Assembly: GCA_037576215.1 (NCBI GenBank)
Contig: JBANDB010000001.1
Span: 5,146,001-5,210,000 of the forward strand
Length of the DNA stretch: 64,000 bases
Direction of reading: 5' to 3'
DNA from: Armillaria gallica
Lineage: Eukaryota > Basidiomycota > Agaricomycetes > Agaricales > Physalacriaceae
This document shows positions 37,418 to 49,100 of this stretch, piece after piece. The stretch's first letter is position 1; the number at the start of each line of letters is the position of its first letter. Both the position numbers and the translations under genes were made by a program. The notes below the pieces were generated by a model. The model saw only the letters and a list, made by a program, of their open reading frames with translations, did not search any database and was not told the DNA's origin.

Positions 37418-39356
37418 ATGATTCGTCTGCTCCTTTCTCGACCACGACTATCCCGGATATCTTCCCTCCTCCCTTCTTCACGCTCAACCCATCTCAGCGT
37501 CAGGAAAATGGCCACAGCGTCGACACCTGAATTCGTATGTGCTCTATCACTTCACAATGAAGTAGATCATGATTTCTTCTTGGCAGAATAAAATACTCTA
37601 TGCCCCTTTGGCGGAAATCGACCCAGAGGTTCAAAATATCATTGACAAGGAGTCATGGAGGCAGCTTTCTGGTCTTGAGCTGATTGCTTCAGAGGTACGT
37701 TATTCCGGCGGTATGAAATGCGCACATAAGCTGAAAGGGTACATAGAACCTTACCAGCCAGTCTGTCATGGAAGCGAATGGCTCCATCTTGACGAACAAG
37801 TATTCAGAGGGTCTCCCGGGTGCCCGTTACTACGGTGGTAACGAATACATCGACGAACTAGAGAACCTTTGTCGCAAACGTGCGCTCAAAGCCTTTAACC
37901 TTGATCCTGCAAAATGGGGTGTTAACGTGCAGCCTTACTCTGGAAGCGTGCGTCTGTTTTTCTCCTCCTCCAGACTGTATCTAAATTTCTTTTACGCTTA
38001 GACCGCCAAGTAGGTTGGCTTTGAACTCGCAGGATATTTCTTCTTACGTCCCATTTAGTTTTGCCGCCTTCACCGCCCTTATTCAGCCGAATGATCGTCT
38101 CATGGGTCTTGGCCTTCCTGATGGTGGCCATCTCACTCACGGTTACTACGTGCGTATTGCTTTATAACAAGAGTGACTACTATTTGACCTGATATCACTA
38201 GACTGCGAAGAAGAAAATGACCGCCTCCTCCATCTACTTCCAATCTTTACCGTACGCCATTACCTCCGACACGAACCTCATTGATTACCCAGCTCTCGCT
38301 GCCCAAGCCAAGATTTTCAAACCAAAAATGATCGTCTGTGGTGCCTCTGCGTATCCTCGTGACTGGGACTACGCCGAACTCAAAAAGACCGCCGAGAAGG
38401 AAGGCGCATGGCTCTTATGTGATATGGCCCACACGAGCGGTCTTGTCGCTGCACAAGAACTTGATAGCCCATTTGACTACTGCGATGTAGTCACGACCAC
38501 AACGTGAGCAGCTCCGCCCTGACTTGCTTCACACATTGACGTGTCTATGTAGCCACAAGACGCTTCGTGGACCCCGTGCTGGTCTCATCTTCTTCCGGAA
38601 AGACCTCGAGAACGCCAAGGACCTCGAGAAGCGCGTCAACGAGGCTGTCTTCCCCGCATGTCAGGGTGGTCCCCACAATAACGTATGATCTATCACTTTT
38701 ATTACGTTTGCCTGCACTCACTATTTTCAGACTATCGCTGCTGTCGCCACTGCCCTCCTTCAAGTTGCCCAGCCTGCATTCAAGGATTACGCGAAACAGG
38801 TTATCCTGAACGCTCGCGCCCTCGCCGCTTCCCTCTCCGAGCATGGCTACAAGCTCCAGACTGGTGGGACAGACAACCATCTTGTTCTCTGGGATCTCCG
38901 TCCTCTCGGTTTGACTGGGAGCAAGATCGAAAAGGTTTGCGATCTCATGGGCATCACCATTAACAGTACGTTCATTCCTTCCATGAGAACCCTCTTGCTA
39001 ATCACTCTAATAACATAGAAAACGCTGTCTCTGGCGACGCTTCCGCCCAAGTCCCCGGTGGTATCCGTCTAGGCACCTCCGCTTTGACTTCACGTAACAT
39101 GGTCGAGTCGGATATCAAAGTCGTCGCAGACTTCCTGCACCGCGCCGTCCAGCTATCTCTGATCTTGCAGAAGGAAGCTGGAACAAAGATGCTGAAGGAC
39201 TTTGTACGCGTTGCGACGACGCGGGAGGAGGGCAAGGAGGGCTACGCCAAGGTAAAGCAGTTGAGGGACGAGGTACGGACTTTTGCGAAGCAGTGGCCTC
39301 TCCCAGGCGTGGATGCGGCGACGTTCAAGAAACCTGAGGGTATCCATGACGATTGA
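37418..39356 (+). CDS. SHM: Serine hydroxymethyltransferase, probable dual mitochondrial/cytosolic start
   Basis: Converts serine and tetrahydrofolate to glycine and methylene-tetrahydrofolate with pyridoxal phosphate. Nine exons (37418-37534, 37587-37694, 37747-37947, 38002-38009, 38059-38149, 38202-38503, 38553-38682, 38731-38965, 39019-39356) give 509 aa. Family blocks in order: [37 protein letters not shown], the PLP-binding Lys in [16 protein letters not shown] (Lys about 278), ACQGGPHNN and [14 protein letters not shown]. The first 30 residues are Arg/Ser/Leu-rich ([16 protein letters not shown]), a likely mitochondrial presequence, followed by a second Met (37508) where the cytosolic form would start; one gene may make both. 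Exon 4 is an 8-nt microexon encoding most of STAN, where most homologues have SPAN. Everything needed for activity is present. Confidence 0.95.
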
Positions 39357-39791
39357 GAGCAATACTTGCTTTTTTGATGATGTTACGACTTAGATAGAAG
39401 ATTCAACGATCATTGTATTTGTAGCCATAGTACGTACTACGGACATTCAACATCGTCCAAATGCTACTTATAGTGTAATCATACAGACATCTGTCTCGAT
39501 TTCTGAGAACTCTGCTGTACATGCAATCATCGATTTGTGTCCTCATATTAAATCACTGGTATTTAATTGAAGATATCGACTACCAGCTTATGTCCCTCAC
39601 TATGAGAGCTGAACCCCGACCTTCGACGTGTTTGCATATTTCTACCAACGAACGGCAGGCCACGTTTCGAGCGCCGCGATCCGCGAGCACCCTTTGAGAC
39701 ACTATCACCAACCGAGTCTGTCTGTTTGGTGAAGAAATAGTATTCATAATCCGTATAGGCCGACTTTGCAGCTTCATAAGAGTAGGTCTGT

Positions 39792-40949
39792 TTATACTGG
39801 AGCCGAAGATCTCTCGATCAACAGATTACCTCGCTGACTGCACGACGCTAGCCTGTCCTTCAACCCTTTACATACTTGTCCAAAATGAGCATGGCCGTAT
39901 ACCAGAAACCTCAGGCGTGCACCTGCCAATCGCCCTGAGAAGAGCCGATCCAGGCCCACCCAGTCGATAGGTTCATCCTCCGCATCCAACTCGTCTGCCG
40001 ACCAAGGGGCTATTCCCAAATCAACCATTTCCAGTGCCGCAGAATCTAGTTGGTGCAGGATCTTTACGATCCATGGCCCAGCACTCGTCACCTGCGATAC
40101 CTCCGTGTTACTGATGAAGTAATCGATCCTCAGATGGTGCAAGGTGGTATTCAAACCCAAGTTTGCTGAGAGGTAAAAGTCCTCTGATAGACAAAAGTTA
40201 GACGAAGATCTCAAAATATGCATACGGACGGCACCTGCATCGCCTCCAGCGTCAAACGACCAGAACCCAAAGGCGAGCGTCTGTAATGCCTCCCCAAGGT
40301 GGGATAGGTACGTGCCGATGGACTGGGTGTCTGCGGGTCGCACGGAATGCCCGAGGTTGACGTGCGGTATCAACGGGATGGGCTTGGGGGAATACAGCCA
40401 GTCGAAGATGTCCCGCTGACAGCAGTCACACAGGGTCAAATGGGTTAGACAGATAGGTAGCGCACGTATATCTTCATGAGGTTCCGTCCAAGACGTATCG
40501 TGAATCGAAAGCGACTGGAGATGAGGGAAAGACGTGATGAAGTCGAGTACGTGGGAGAGGGAGTCGAAGATGATTTTATTCAGGTCGAGATTCGTGATGC
40601 TCGGAAATTTTTTCGACAACGTGGATAGATTTGGTGCCCACTTTGCGAACTTTATACATAGAGAAGTTGTATCTTGCAGGACCGGGAAGGATTCGAGGAC
40701 TCGAGAGAATGCTTCTGGATGGGATTCCATTACAAGGTCCATGTTGCGTAAGGTATATGGAAGGAAGGTATTGGCATTGGCGCAAAGTTGGATGAATTGA
40801 CATTGGTTTACTGCCGTTACAACGACGCGGAAAGAATGGCGGCGGCTCGACTGGAGCCAATACTTAGAGACGAGACTGCACGTCCTCAGAGTCTCAAAAT
40901 CGTCACGCAGATAATCCAAAATCACATCCACAAGCTCAGCGGGAATCAT
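39792..40949 (-). CDS. F-box protein, single exon
   Basis: 385 aa without introns. The N-terminus MIPAELVDVILDYLRDD with LRTCSLVSKYWLQSSRRHSF is a clear F-box (Skp1 docking in an SCF-type ubiquitin ligase). Downstream leucine-rich-like segments (FPSITNLDLNKIIFD; FPHLQSLSIHDTSW; CLTHLTLCDCCQ) probably form the target-recognition surface. The C-terminal block WVGLDRLFSGRLAGARLRFL corresponds to the same block in the F-box genes at 35.7 kb and 43.8/58.3 kb. It converges on the SHMT gene. Intact; target unknown. Confidence 0.88.
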   Translation of the reverse strand: MIPAELVDVILDYLRDDFETLRTCSLVSKYWLQSSRRHSFRVVVTAVNQCQFIQLCANANTFLPYTLRNMDLVMESHPEAFSRVLESFPVLQDTTSLCIKFAKWAPNLSTLSKKFPSITNLDLNKIIFDSLSHVLDFITSFPHLQSLSIHDTSWTEPHEDIRALPICLTHLTLCDCCQRDIFDWLYSPKPIPLIPHVNLGHSVRPADTQSIGTYLSHLGEALQTLAFGFWSFDAGGDAGAVRMHILRSSSNFCLSEDFYLSANLGLNTTLHHLRIDYFISNTEVSQVTSAGPWIVKILHQLDSAALEMVDLGIAPWSADELDAEDEPIDWVGLDRLFSGRLAGARLRFLVYGHAHFGQVCKGLKDRLASCSQRGNLLIERSSAPV

Positions 40950-41993
40950 TATAGAAGTATTTCTTCATTGCAGATCAGCTAACCAAGTACATGCGTGAAG
41001 GATGTAACTTTCACCACTATCTAGAAATCCATCATAGCCCGTAAGCGTAGTGTTGCTAGCGAAAGCGAAGTCGGAGTAGATCTACGACGGAACAATATCT
41101 CCCGTACAATTTTCTGCTCCAGAGGAACATGTATGGAAGGGATAAGTCGTCGAAGAGATTTGAAAGAGAAATTGAATCGGCGATGAAATTTTATGGCGGG
41201 GCAGCAGCTTCTGATCCAAACAGGACACGCAAATACATGGTCCGTGCGCGCTCCCTTAGACATATATAAGGCGGCTTTCGACATTGTGATTCCTTACCAC
41301 TCTGGCCTTTTGGCTTAGATCAAGTGTAGTATCTGTTCTTAATAGTTTAACCACTATTACGGAGGCACCGCCTCCCGTATTGGTTATCTAATTTTTGCCG
41401 CCCTTGTCCTCTGTGCTCTGCTTGCAACACGGAGGCGCGATGACCTTGCTACTGCAGTACTGGCTTGTGTTGTTGGGGGATCCCTCTTTTTCTTTGCTGT
41501 GATCTTGCGGAAGCTCCCATTTGGTGGTTTTCGAGAAGCAGCAAACAAATCTGAGAATTTTTGAAGTCTGTAAAAGTAGTGATGACTCTTCTACTTGATT
41601 TGTTTCTCATTTCATTAACCAGACGGCATGCGCCTGACCTCTATCCATTATTTCAGTGTGACTTTTGACTTGGTAAGTAGGATGATGACCTGTGGGTACT
41701 TCCAGCTTTGAGATGCATCACTGATATCGACTGGTCATAGCACATTCTCTGCTTGGCCTTATTAAACATTTGTGAACCTTCTGGATGCCATTGCCGACAT
41801 TGGGGCAATATACTGCCTAGCTTACACATGGACACGTTGCATTCCTTGGAAAAACATTTTATGTTGGGGTAGTATGAAGTTGTTCTTCAACTGTTTCCTT
41901 CGCCTAGCGTGCACAGGTTCAATCTCTCGTAACGACGCCCTGAAAATACAATCTCAGCAATCTGTCCCACGACGCTCGTTGGCCTGCCGTTGA
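40950..41993. other. No confident gene; hydrophobic ORF relic on the plus strand
   Basis: From about 41346 to 41563 the plus strand reads open without an ATG and encodes two hydrophobic segments (RIGYLIFAALVLCALLA; AVLACVVGGSLFFFAVIL) before a stop. It looks like the tail of a membrane protein whose upstream part is gone or spliced elsewhere. The rest holds only short ORFs. The right end abuts a hAT-like element. Confidence 0.35.
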
Positions 41994-43192
41994 TAGTGAA
42001 AAGCACGGGTGCCCCGGGTTTTGCCGGGTTGCCGGGTCGGGTACCACACGGGTCGGGTACGGGTCAGCATGTGGCAACCCGGGGTGTACCCGGCTGACCC
42101 GTGATAACCCGTTGTATGGAATCACATCAACAAAAAGCCACAAAGCAATTTGGCGTAGTGGTTAAAATGGCTGCTTTGGTTTTATTTTGCATCACGCAAG
42201 TCAGCGAGTTCAAGTCTCGCTTGCTGTTACTTCATCATGATGTCATCTCCGGTTGCAAGATTAGTTTACAACCGGAAATGAGGTCATACTATAGGTGGTC
42301 GGGAAATGCAAATTTTCGATAAACGATTTTCTGGAGCTCTCACCTGGGCTCCGTTTCCTTAGAAATTTTGATTGTATCTTCCTAAATGTGTTCCAATGCT
42401 AAGGTAAATATTCTTGGGGATTTCGTTCAGTAGAGCAAGCATCGGATGGTGACCGAGGTGCAAGTGTCAAAAAATCGCTATATGCAAAATTTCGTCACAG
42501 TAAATGTCACGGTCAGATTAGAGGTCCGACATTGCCGGCCACGGCTTTCTGACAAGGAAACACGTTCATGCTACAATTGGCACCGAAGAGCCGCAGAGCG
42601 GACGTTGAAACTGTCACATCTCGTAACGCTGAATTCAATGTATCTCTCATTCTTCGTGCATCCCTCTAGCTACAGGTCCAGATTTTTCTGTTTTGAACTC
42701 TTATAATGAGCCTTAATCATATCCCCAAGCCATTCCGGGGCTGTTCAACGCTACGAATGTGAAACCGGAGGTAACCGGTCCTTACAAAGGCCAATTTCGA
42801 CCAGTTTTCGCTGCCTCGCAAGGCATCCTCCAAGCCTACAAATAAAATTTCTGTGCAGTGTTAGTTATATAGAGTCATTGAACTATCAAAAAAAAACTCG
42901 AAGCCAATAACTTGCTAGAACGTGCTAAAAACCAAAATTTGCACATCGCGATCCATTTGCACATCGTGATCACATATAGTAGTTTAGTATGTCTGTCTTA
43001 AATAATATTGTTTATTTCATAATATAATTATAATTTAAAAATTCCTCATTTGAATACCTGGCAACCCGGCAACCCGTGAAAAATACCTGCAACCCGGCTG
43101 GAACCCGTACCCGTTGCTCCGGGTTATTACCCTTGTGGGTATGGGTACGGGTTGGCTTTCTGAACCCGGGGGTTTACCTGGGCTATTCACTA
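41994..43192. mobile_element. Non-autonomous hAT-like DNA transposon with 8-bp target duplication
   Basis: The element starts TAGTGAAAAGC and ends, in reverse complement, TAGTGAATAGC, an 11-bp terminal inverted repeat with one mismatch. It is flanked on both sides by the same 8 bp, GCCGTTGA (41986-41993 and 43193-43200), the target size of hAT elements. Both ends are packed with subterminal repeats of the type CGGGTTGCCGGGT/ACCCGGCAACCCG. The 1,199 bp contain no transposase-like ORF, so it must have been moved by a transposase encoded elsewhere. A tRNA-like segment lies inside. Confidence 0.85.
42151..42220 (+). other. tRNA-like Pol III promoter segment inside the hAT-like element
   Basis: TGGCGTAGTGG (42151-42161) fits the A-box consensus TRGYNNANNGG, and GTTCAAGTC (42208-42216) fits the B box. 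The B box sits in a perfect 5-bp T-stem, GCGAG-TTCAAGT-CTCGC (42204-42220). The anticodon arm and acceptor stem do not fold convincingly, so this is not a working tRNA but a tRNA-derived sequence as in SINE heads. Confidence 0.6.
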
Positions 43193-43200
43193 GCCGTTGA

Positions 43201-43769
43201 TTGTTTGATCACTCGGCAATAAACGAAACCCAAGACGATTTTGACAGATGTTCTTTGTAATACGAGCTCCTGGTAGAAACTGTCGACATAAAGAGTCCAA
43301 GCTCACAATTTCATCGTTCGTCTATGTGAGTTCTGGACATCTTTGGCTGGCATGAACCTTTGATGAAAGGAGACACTGACAACAGGTGCTTGGAAAAAAA
43401 GCCCTGATATGCCGAATTGCAGCTCATTGTCTGTTGAAGAGATGGGCACCGCTGAAAATAGCTTTGAAAAAGTGGCTGTTTTGTCGCTATTACTACTTTC
43501 TCCATATGCAATCTCCATGCTCCTCAATTCAAAAATTCTGTTTTGTACCTGGGCTCTACTGGATCGGTCCCCAACGACATCAGACCTTAGCGCTATTATA
43601 GCAGATGTCCAGAAAAGCTTGCTTGATGAGTATGTAAAATTGCCACCAGCACAAATGAACGCACCTACCAACATGACACGGAAAGAAAACACGTCCGCGG
43701 ACGGTGAGATGATGTTGAATGATGTGGACTGGACGAAGCTCAGGTACATTGAGGCTGAATTGGACTAAG
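43201..43769. other. No confident gene
   Basis: The plus-strand ORF 43409-43768 (119 aa) has one hydrophobic segment and an acidic tail but no domain; it may be chance. It runs antisense to, and just beyond the end of, the F-box fragment to its right. Confidence 0.35.
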
Positions 43770-44285
43770 TTATTTGTATGACTTTTTCTCATTATCTTTA
43801 GCATCGGAAATTTTATTTACATTCTTTGTTACCACCTTTCTTTCATGTAGGCAGAAAAAATTAGCCTGCCTAGATAGTGATGTAAGCCTTAGTTGAAGAA
43901 CAGTGCAACAAATTACAAGCGCACTTCTTGTGATCTCGCAATTCAAACACCCTAGCTTGTTCATTTTGGGCATACCATCCACCAGTAAAAAGTTTCGAAA
44001 ATACTCTTCCATATCACTGCAGGTTGGCCACTCCCTGTAACAGGGATCATCTTCATCGGGATTGCAAAAGTGGTAATCAAGGCATATCTCCAGTCGTACT
44101 GTAAAGTCCCCTGGATGACTAGCAAGGATATGATCCAGCCTTTGCCATTCCTTCTGTTTTTGAGGCAACAGAATTGCATCATATGGGCTAAAACCGACTT
44201 CAATAAAAATATCTTCTATTGATGTTGGAAGCGTCTTGAAGAATCGGTGTGCCCATGGGAAAGGTTTGGGCAGATCCTGCGGAGT
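43770..44285 (-). pseudogene. 3' part of an F-box gene split by the LTR retrotransposon
   Basis: This is the C-terminal portion of the gene whose 5' part is at 58260-59166. Reading on the minus strand from the insertion point, the frame is open (WTPQDLPKPFPWAHRFFKTL, then SIEDIFIEVGF) and reaches WQRLDHILASHP, the W..LD..L block found at the same place in the two other F-box genes of the window. With one 4-bp target copy removed, codon phase matches the upstream half exactly (28 complete codons end at 58260). No ATG is needed at this end. The C-terminus after about 43930 looks less protein-like, so a further intron or an earlier natural end is possible. Confidence 0.8.
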
Positions 44286-44289
44286 CCAT

Positions 44290-44925
44290 TGTCACGGATA
44301 TTATGGGGTGACTAGAATATATCGTACTGTAAATGTTAGTACGACAAGGTGAGTGCAGGGGATTCAGCACATGTGCTATACTCTGCTTGACTCCAAGGAC
44401 GTCCAACGAATGAACGTGTATGATACTGAAAATTAATCAGAGCGCATGTGCGCTTCGATCTCTGATTTCTTGCTACTGTTACTGCTACTGGGCCAACCGT
44501 ACGGTGGTTGGCAACTGACTGTTGTTCTGACTGTTAACTGACTGATTTCACAAGGTCTTCTTGACTTTGTGAACTTGCTGCTTAAGATGGTGGAGACTTA
44601 TCCACCTCTCATTCTGAATTCAATACTCTGTTTCTGGGGTTTAAAAGTTACATTGCATTCCGTTTCCTGGCCTTTATATACAAGTTGGCTATCCTATTTT
44701 TAGATACTTGGATTACTCAGCCTTTGGCCATCCTGTACGTGTATTAGTAAGGATTTCCTGCTAGTAGGCGCATCATAGCACGCTGCTTACTCATCCATCA
44801 GGTCGGGCATGATTCTCACCTGCTATGGATGGCTGATGACTTACTAAGCAATTAGTAAGTGCTTACTCAGCACCTTTTCTCGGTCCGAATTCTGGTTTTC
44901 TACCGGCCCGGGTTCCGGCCTGACA
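44290..44925 (-). repeat. Left LTR (3' LTR of the element)
   Basis: 636 bp, begins TGTCACGG and ends GCCTGACA on the plus strand. It differs from the other LTR at 22 positions by direct comparison, 21 of them transitions, with no length change. About 96.5% identity. Confidence 0.95.
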
Positions 44926-45106
44926 TCTGCGGGGAACGAAGAAATGTAACCATCCTCGGTTACTTATAGGAGAGACTAAAGTCGTCTTAATTGGATACAT
45001 AAAATAAATGAGGGGGGGGGGGTGTCATATAATCATAAACATTTTAAGTCATAGGTGGAATGTAAATGGCAATCTTGGTAACTCGCATAATGTCAATTCT
45101 AAAATT

Positions 45107-45955
45107 TTAAGCCAAAGTAGTAAGTTGTCCATATAACAATGTTTTAAAGTATGGGATATACCGGTTAAGATCACGCTGCATCGCCTCCTCAATATCCATA
45201 TGTACCATTTCCAACCTAGGCTTACGCTGTGGCCACAGTTTGTGTCCAAACTGATCCATGAGCTGCTGAACTCGTCGAAAAGGGGGTAGGTGAAAGAGTT
45301 TGGCATGGGCAACAAATGTCACCTGGAAAGGCGCATGGTGATACCCAGTGTTTTCGAATTCTGCATTAAAGATGACATATTCCCTGGTAGTGAGAAGAAT
45401 ACAGACAATAAAACCATTGCCATACCAGGCGGCACAGTATATATCACCATAGAGGCACAATGGTGGCCCCTTCCTTATCGCTGGGATAAATGGCAGGTTT
45501 AATTTCCCTAGACGTTCTCTAGCTGGCACAACGACAATCGTGCTGGCTGTCCCAGGATTTTCACAGGAAGGGAGTGAGCTTCCAGCACCTACCATGCTCA
45601 AGGCAGGTGAGATAGCATATCTGTCCCCTCGCATGGGATGGAAATGGACCTCTCCCTGCAGTCAGGTGATGGTGGTGTGTCTGAAGACAGTAGTGAAGAA
45701 ATGCTGGATTTTCTGTGGTCAGTATTCCGCCAATTGGTCTCAATCATTGTTGCGTACTTCAACATTTTCCAGTGTGGTTTCTACCACCATTTCTGCATTG
45801 CCTTTCAGGGCCATATAATCAACTTCCTCCTCGTATTCTCCGGTGTCTCCCAAGACGCTGGGCATAGCAGAATTTAATGAGATCTCGGTGAAATTAGGAT
45901 GCGTAAATGATTGCCCAAGGTTAGGGAGGTAGTTTATGAGAGTGTTTAAAGACAT
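45107..45955 (-). pseudogene. Extra ORF between integrase and the 3' LTR, unknown function
   Basis: One reading frame of 283 codons starts MSLNTLINYLPNLG, has an acidic middle (GDTGEYEEEVDYMALKG), then a globular-looking second half (PPLCLYGDIYCAAWYGNGF; FNAEFENTGYHHAPFQVTFV) and ends LLYGQLTTLA. Three stops interrupt it, all TGA (at 45740, 45719 and 45662), with the frame otherwise preserved. I see no signal peptide or transmembrane helix, so nothing points to an envelope protein. The position after pol is unusual for a plain Ty3/gypsy element. It could be an accessory protein or a captured host fragment. Confidence 0.65.
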
Positions 45956-46159
45956 GGTGTGTGTGGTGGAAAGGGGAAGAGATGGTTGAATGAAAGTGTG
46001 CCCTACTTTTAACAAACTCAGCAGAAGAAATCAGCCTCTTTCAACTTGCTGAATGCAGCCATTGAATGGCCTGAAGGGTCAATTAAATTCTTTACCTCAT
46101 TCAGAGCAGGGACTCTTTTTATATGAGAGTTTCTGTGAATCATCATGAATGTTCCTCTT

Positions 46160-49100
46160 TCATATGTCTGATTCATTGTCTCCTTCTTCTGATGTTTCTG
46201 ACACATGGTCATCTGTATCCAGGTCATCTGTTTCCTCTCTTTTCCCAATTAATTTATAAAAATCGGATGATCCTCGGGTAACATAAGGTAATAGCCGAAA
46301 GGCGGCTATACTTTTAGACATCTCCGATCCATCTAATTCCTGTAATTTATAGGTGCCTCCATATGTTCTTCGCACTACCTCATAGGGGCCAAGATATCGG
46401 GGGTCAGTCTTGAAGCAATTTATGGTCATTTCCAATCGGCTATTTCGGACTAATACTAATTCACCGGTTTTATATTCTGATTTTTGAAGTCGCCGTTTGT
46501 ATCTTCGCATGAATTGATCACAAGATTGCACCCTAGCCTTCTTGAGCATTTCTGCTGCATGACTTAGGTCATTGGGATGGCGTGAAAGTTGTCAAATGTG
46601 CAGTGCTAGTAAGTCTTCGGTCGAGATTCCAGACCGAAAACCTTCCACCATAAAGGTAGCTTCTACCAAGTCTATTGGTAACAAGGGCTCAACGCCGTGC
46701 AACAGGTAATATGGGGTGTAACCAGTCACACTACTAGTAGTTACCCGATCAGCAAATACTGCGATGTCAATATATTTGTGCCAATTCTTGATTTCTCTAT
46801 TTCTCTTTTTTGGACATGCTTTAACGATGGCTTCTCGCAGTACAAAATGACTGTTCAACTGCTCCAGTTCCAGTTTTATTGTATGCAGAAATCTTAACAT
46901 GAGGAATATTCATTCGTTTCATCAGATGCTTAAATGCTCCTTTGATTTCTGGCCCATTATCAGTCACTACATGGCCAATAGCTCCATATCGACAATAAAT
47001 CTTCGTCCAAAAGAATTTTGCAAGCTGACGGGATTTGTTTTCTGTTAGTGGACTTGCTTCTAAAACTCTGGTGAGATCATCTCTGGCACAGACAATATAC
47101 TTATATTTTCCGGAAGGGGGCTGCATTACCATGACATCAATATATACTTTCTCAAAGATGGTAACTGGTGTAGAGATTGTTGGAGGCATCATCATTTGAA
47201 TCAATTTTTGGTGCTGGCACTCATGGCAGGAAGCAATATGTTGATGCACATGTGTTCGTAAATATGGCCAGAACACTCAAAGTCAGAGCACATCATAAAC
47301 TGCCTTTTCGCCTTTGTGCCCCAGTCTGTCATGTGCTTCTTCTAGAACTCTCTGTCTGGTTTCAGGATTTAATATTACAAGTCTTGGGATTTTGTCGGCA
47401 TTCCTATGGAACATTCTTTGGTCTGGTGTTATATAGAACTGACTTGCCCTTTTTAGAAATCTCTGTTCCACCTTCTTGCTAACGAAACTGGGCATCATCT
47501 TATCTTCATGAAATTTCTTGATTTTATACATAAGTTGATCTTGGTTGTTAAGTCGTTCAGCATGAGTGGCATAAACTTGGTTTACATCTTGTCATAAAAG
47601 ATATGAATTAAATTGTTGTAAAGGTTGTCGGTGTGGAAAATAAGCTAGGAGAGCCATATCATCCAACCATGAGTCATCATATTCATCAGGAGGCTCTTCT
47701 TCATCTGAAGCAAGGTCTCGTCATGACAGGGCATCTGGGCCTTTGAATCGGGCTCCAGGCACATGAATGAGGGTAAAGTCAAATAACAAAATTCCCTGAA
47801 TCCACCTGTTCATTGCAGCATTGGGTTGTAGATCAGGGGCCTCTAGCATACCCTTGATGTACTTGGCATCTACTTCTACATTCAGATTGGCTAGACCAAT
47901 AATAAATCTTTGCCAAGCTCGCAAGGCTCAGAATAATCCATATAATTCCAATTTAGGCTGGGAATATCTGGATTCTCTCTCATTGAGTGGGATTGACCCA
48001 TATCGAGCTGGTCGTCTCTTTCCTGTCTCATCTACCTGTGACAGAATAAATCCGACTGCTTTCTGACTGGTGTCCACCGAAAGGTATGTGGGCAGTCCAG
48101 ACTTGTAGTCAATTGTTCTCAAGGCAGGAGCTGTAGTAACTTTACATTTCAGAGTGCCAAATGCCTCGATTTGTCTTTCTCCCCATTCAAAATCTATATC
48201 CTTTTTGGTTAACTCCACCAAGGGTCGAGCAATCTTAGAATAGTCCTTGATCCAAATGTATATAGTTTCACAAAGTCCTAGGAATCCTCGTACTTGTGTT
48301 ACGGTTGTTAAGGGTGGCTATTTCAATATCTTTTCAATCCTGCTATCTTCTGGATGTCTTCCCATGGCAGAACACCGTTGACCCAGTATGGTCACACTTG
48401 GTCGACAGATTTGAGTCTTTTTAGGCAAAAAGGTTCCACCTGCACATTTGATTCGGTGCATGACTCTGTGCATGTCATTGGCATGTTCCCAGATAAATTT
48501 TCGAATGCCTGGATTTCCTTCTATGGTCATAGGCTTCTCTTCATTGTCTGGGTAACAAGTTTGTGGCCCTTTGATAGGTAAATCATCAATAAATATATTG
48601 GCTACATGTGGGATTTCATCCTGCAGAATAAACACCATACAGTTTTGAAATTCTGATGGAGAATTCGTGTAACCCATGGGAAGTGTGGTAATATGCAACA
48701 GCTCTAGCGGTGTGTAGAAGGCTGTCAAATCTCTAGATTTTGGATCCACTTTATGGGCATCAAATCCCCAGAACATGTCAAACATTGTATAACATTGACA
48801 TCCTCCATACGGCTCAATAAATTCATCAGGCTTGGGAATAAGTCCTGCATCTCAGATTGACACCTTGTTCAAGGGTTGAAGGTCATGGATTAAGCACAAA
48901 GTATCATTCTTTTTGAGAATACAAAACCACCGACTGCGGTATAAGGATTGACTAGCCTCATATACTCCAGCTTCAATTTTGCTCCTTAAGAATTGTATTA
49001 CTTTGTCTCGTATTCCTGGCAGTATGGGTATATTCTTGAATTCCCAAGGTACATGCGAAATGACAGACATAATGTAATCTGAAAAATACTCACAGCTAAA

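Noticed and set aside
45010..45020. G-tract as the polypurine tract of the element
   Set aside because: It is purine on the plus strand, but the element is coded on the minus strand and the tract is about 85 bases from the LTR.
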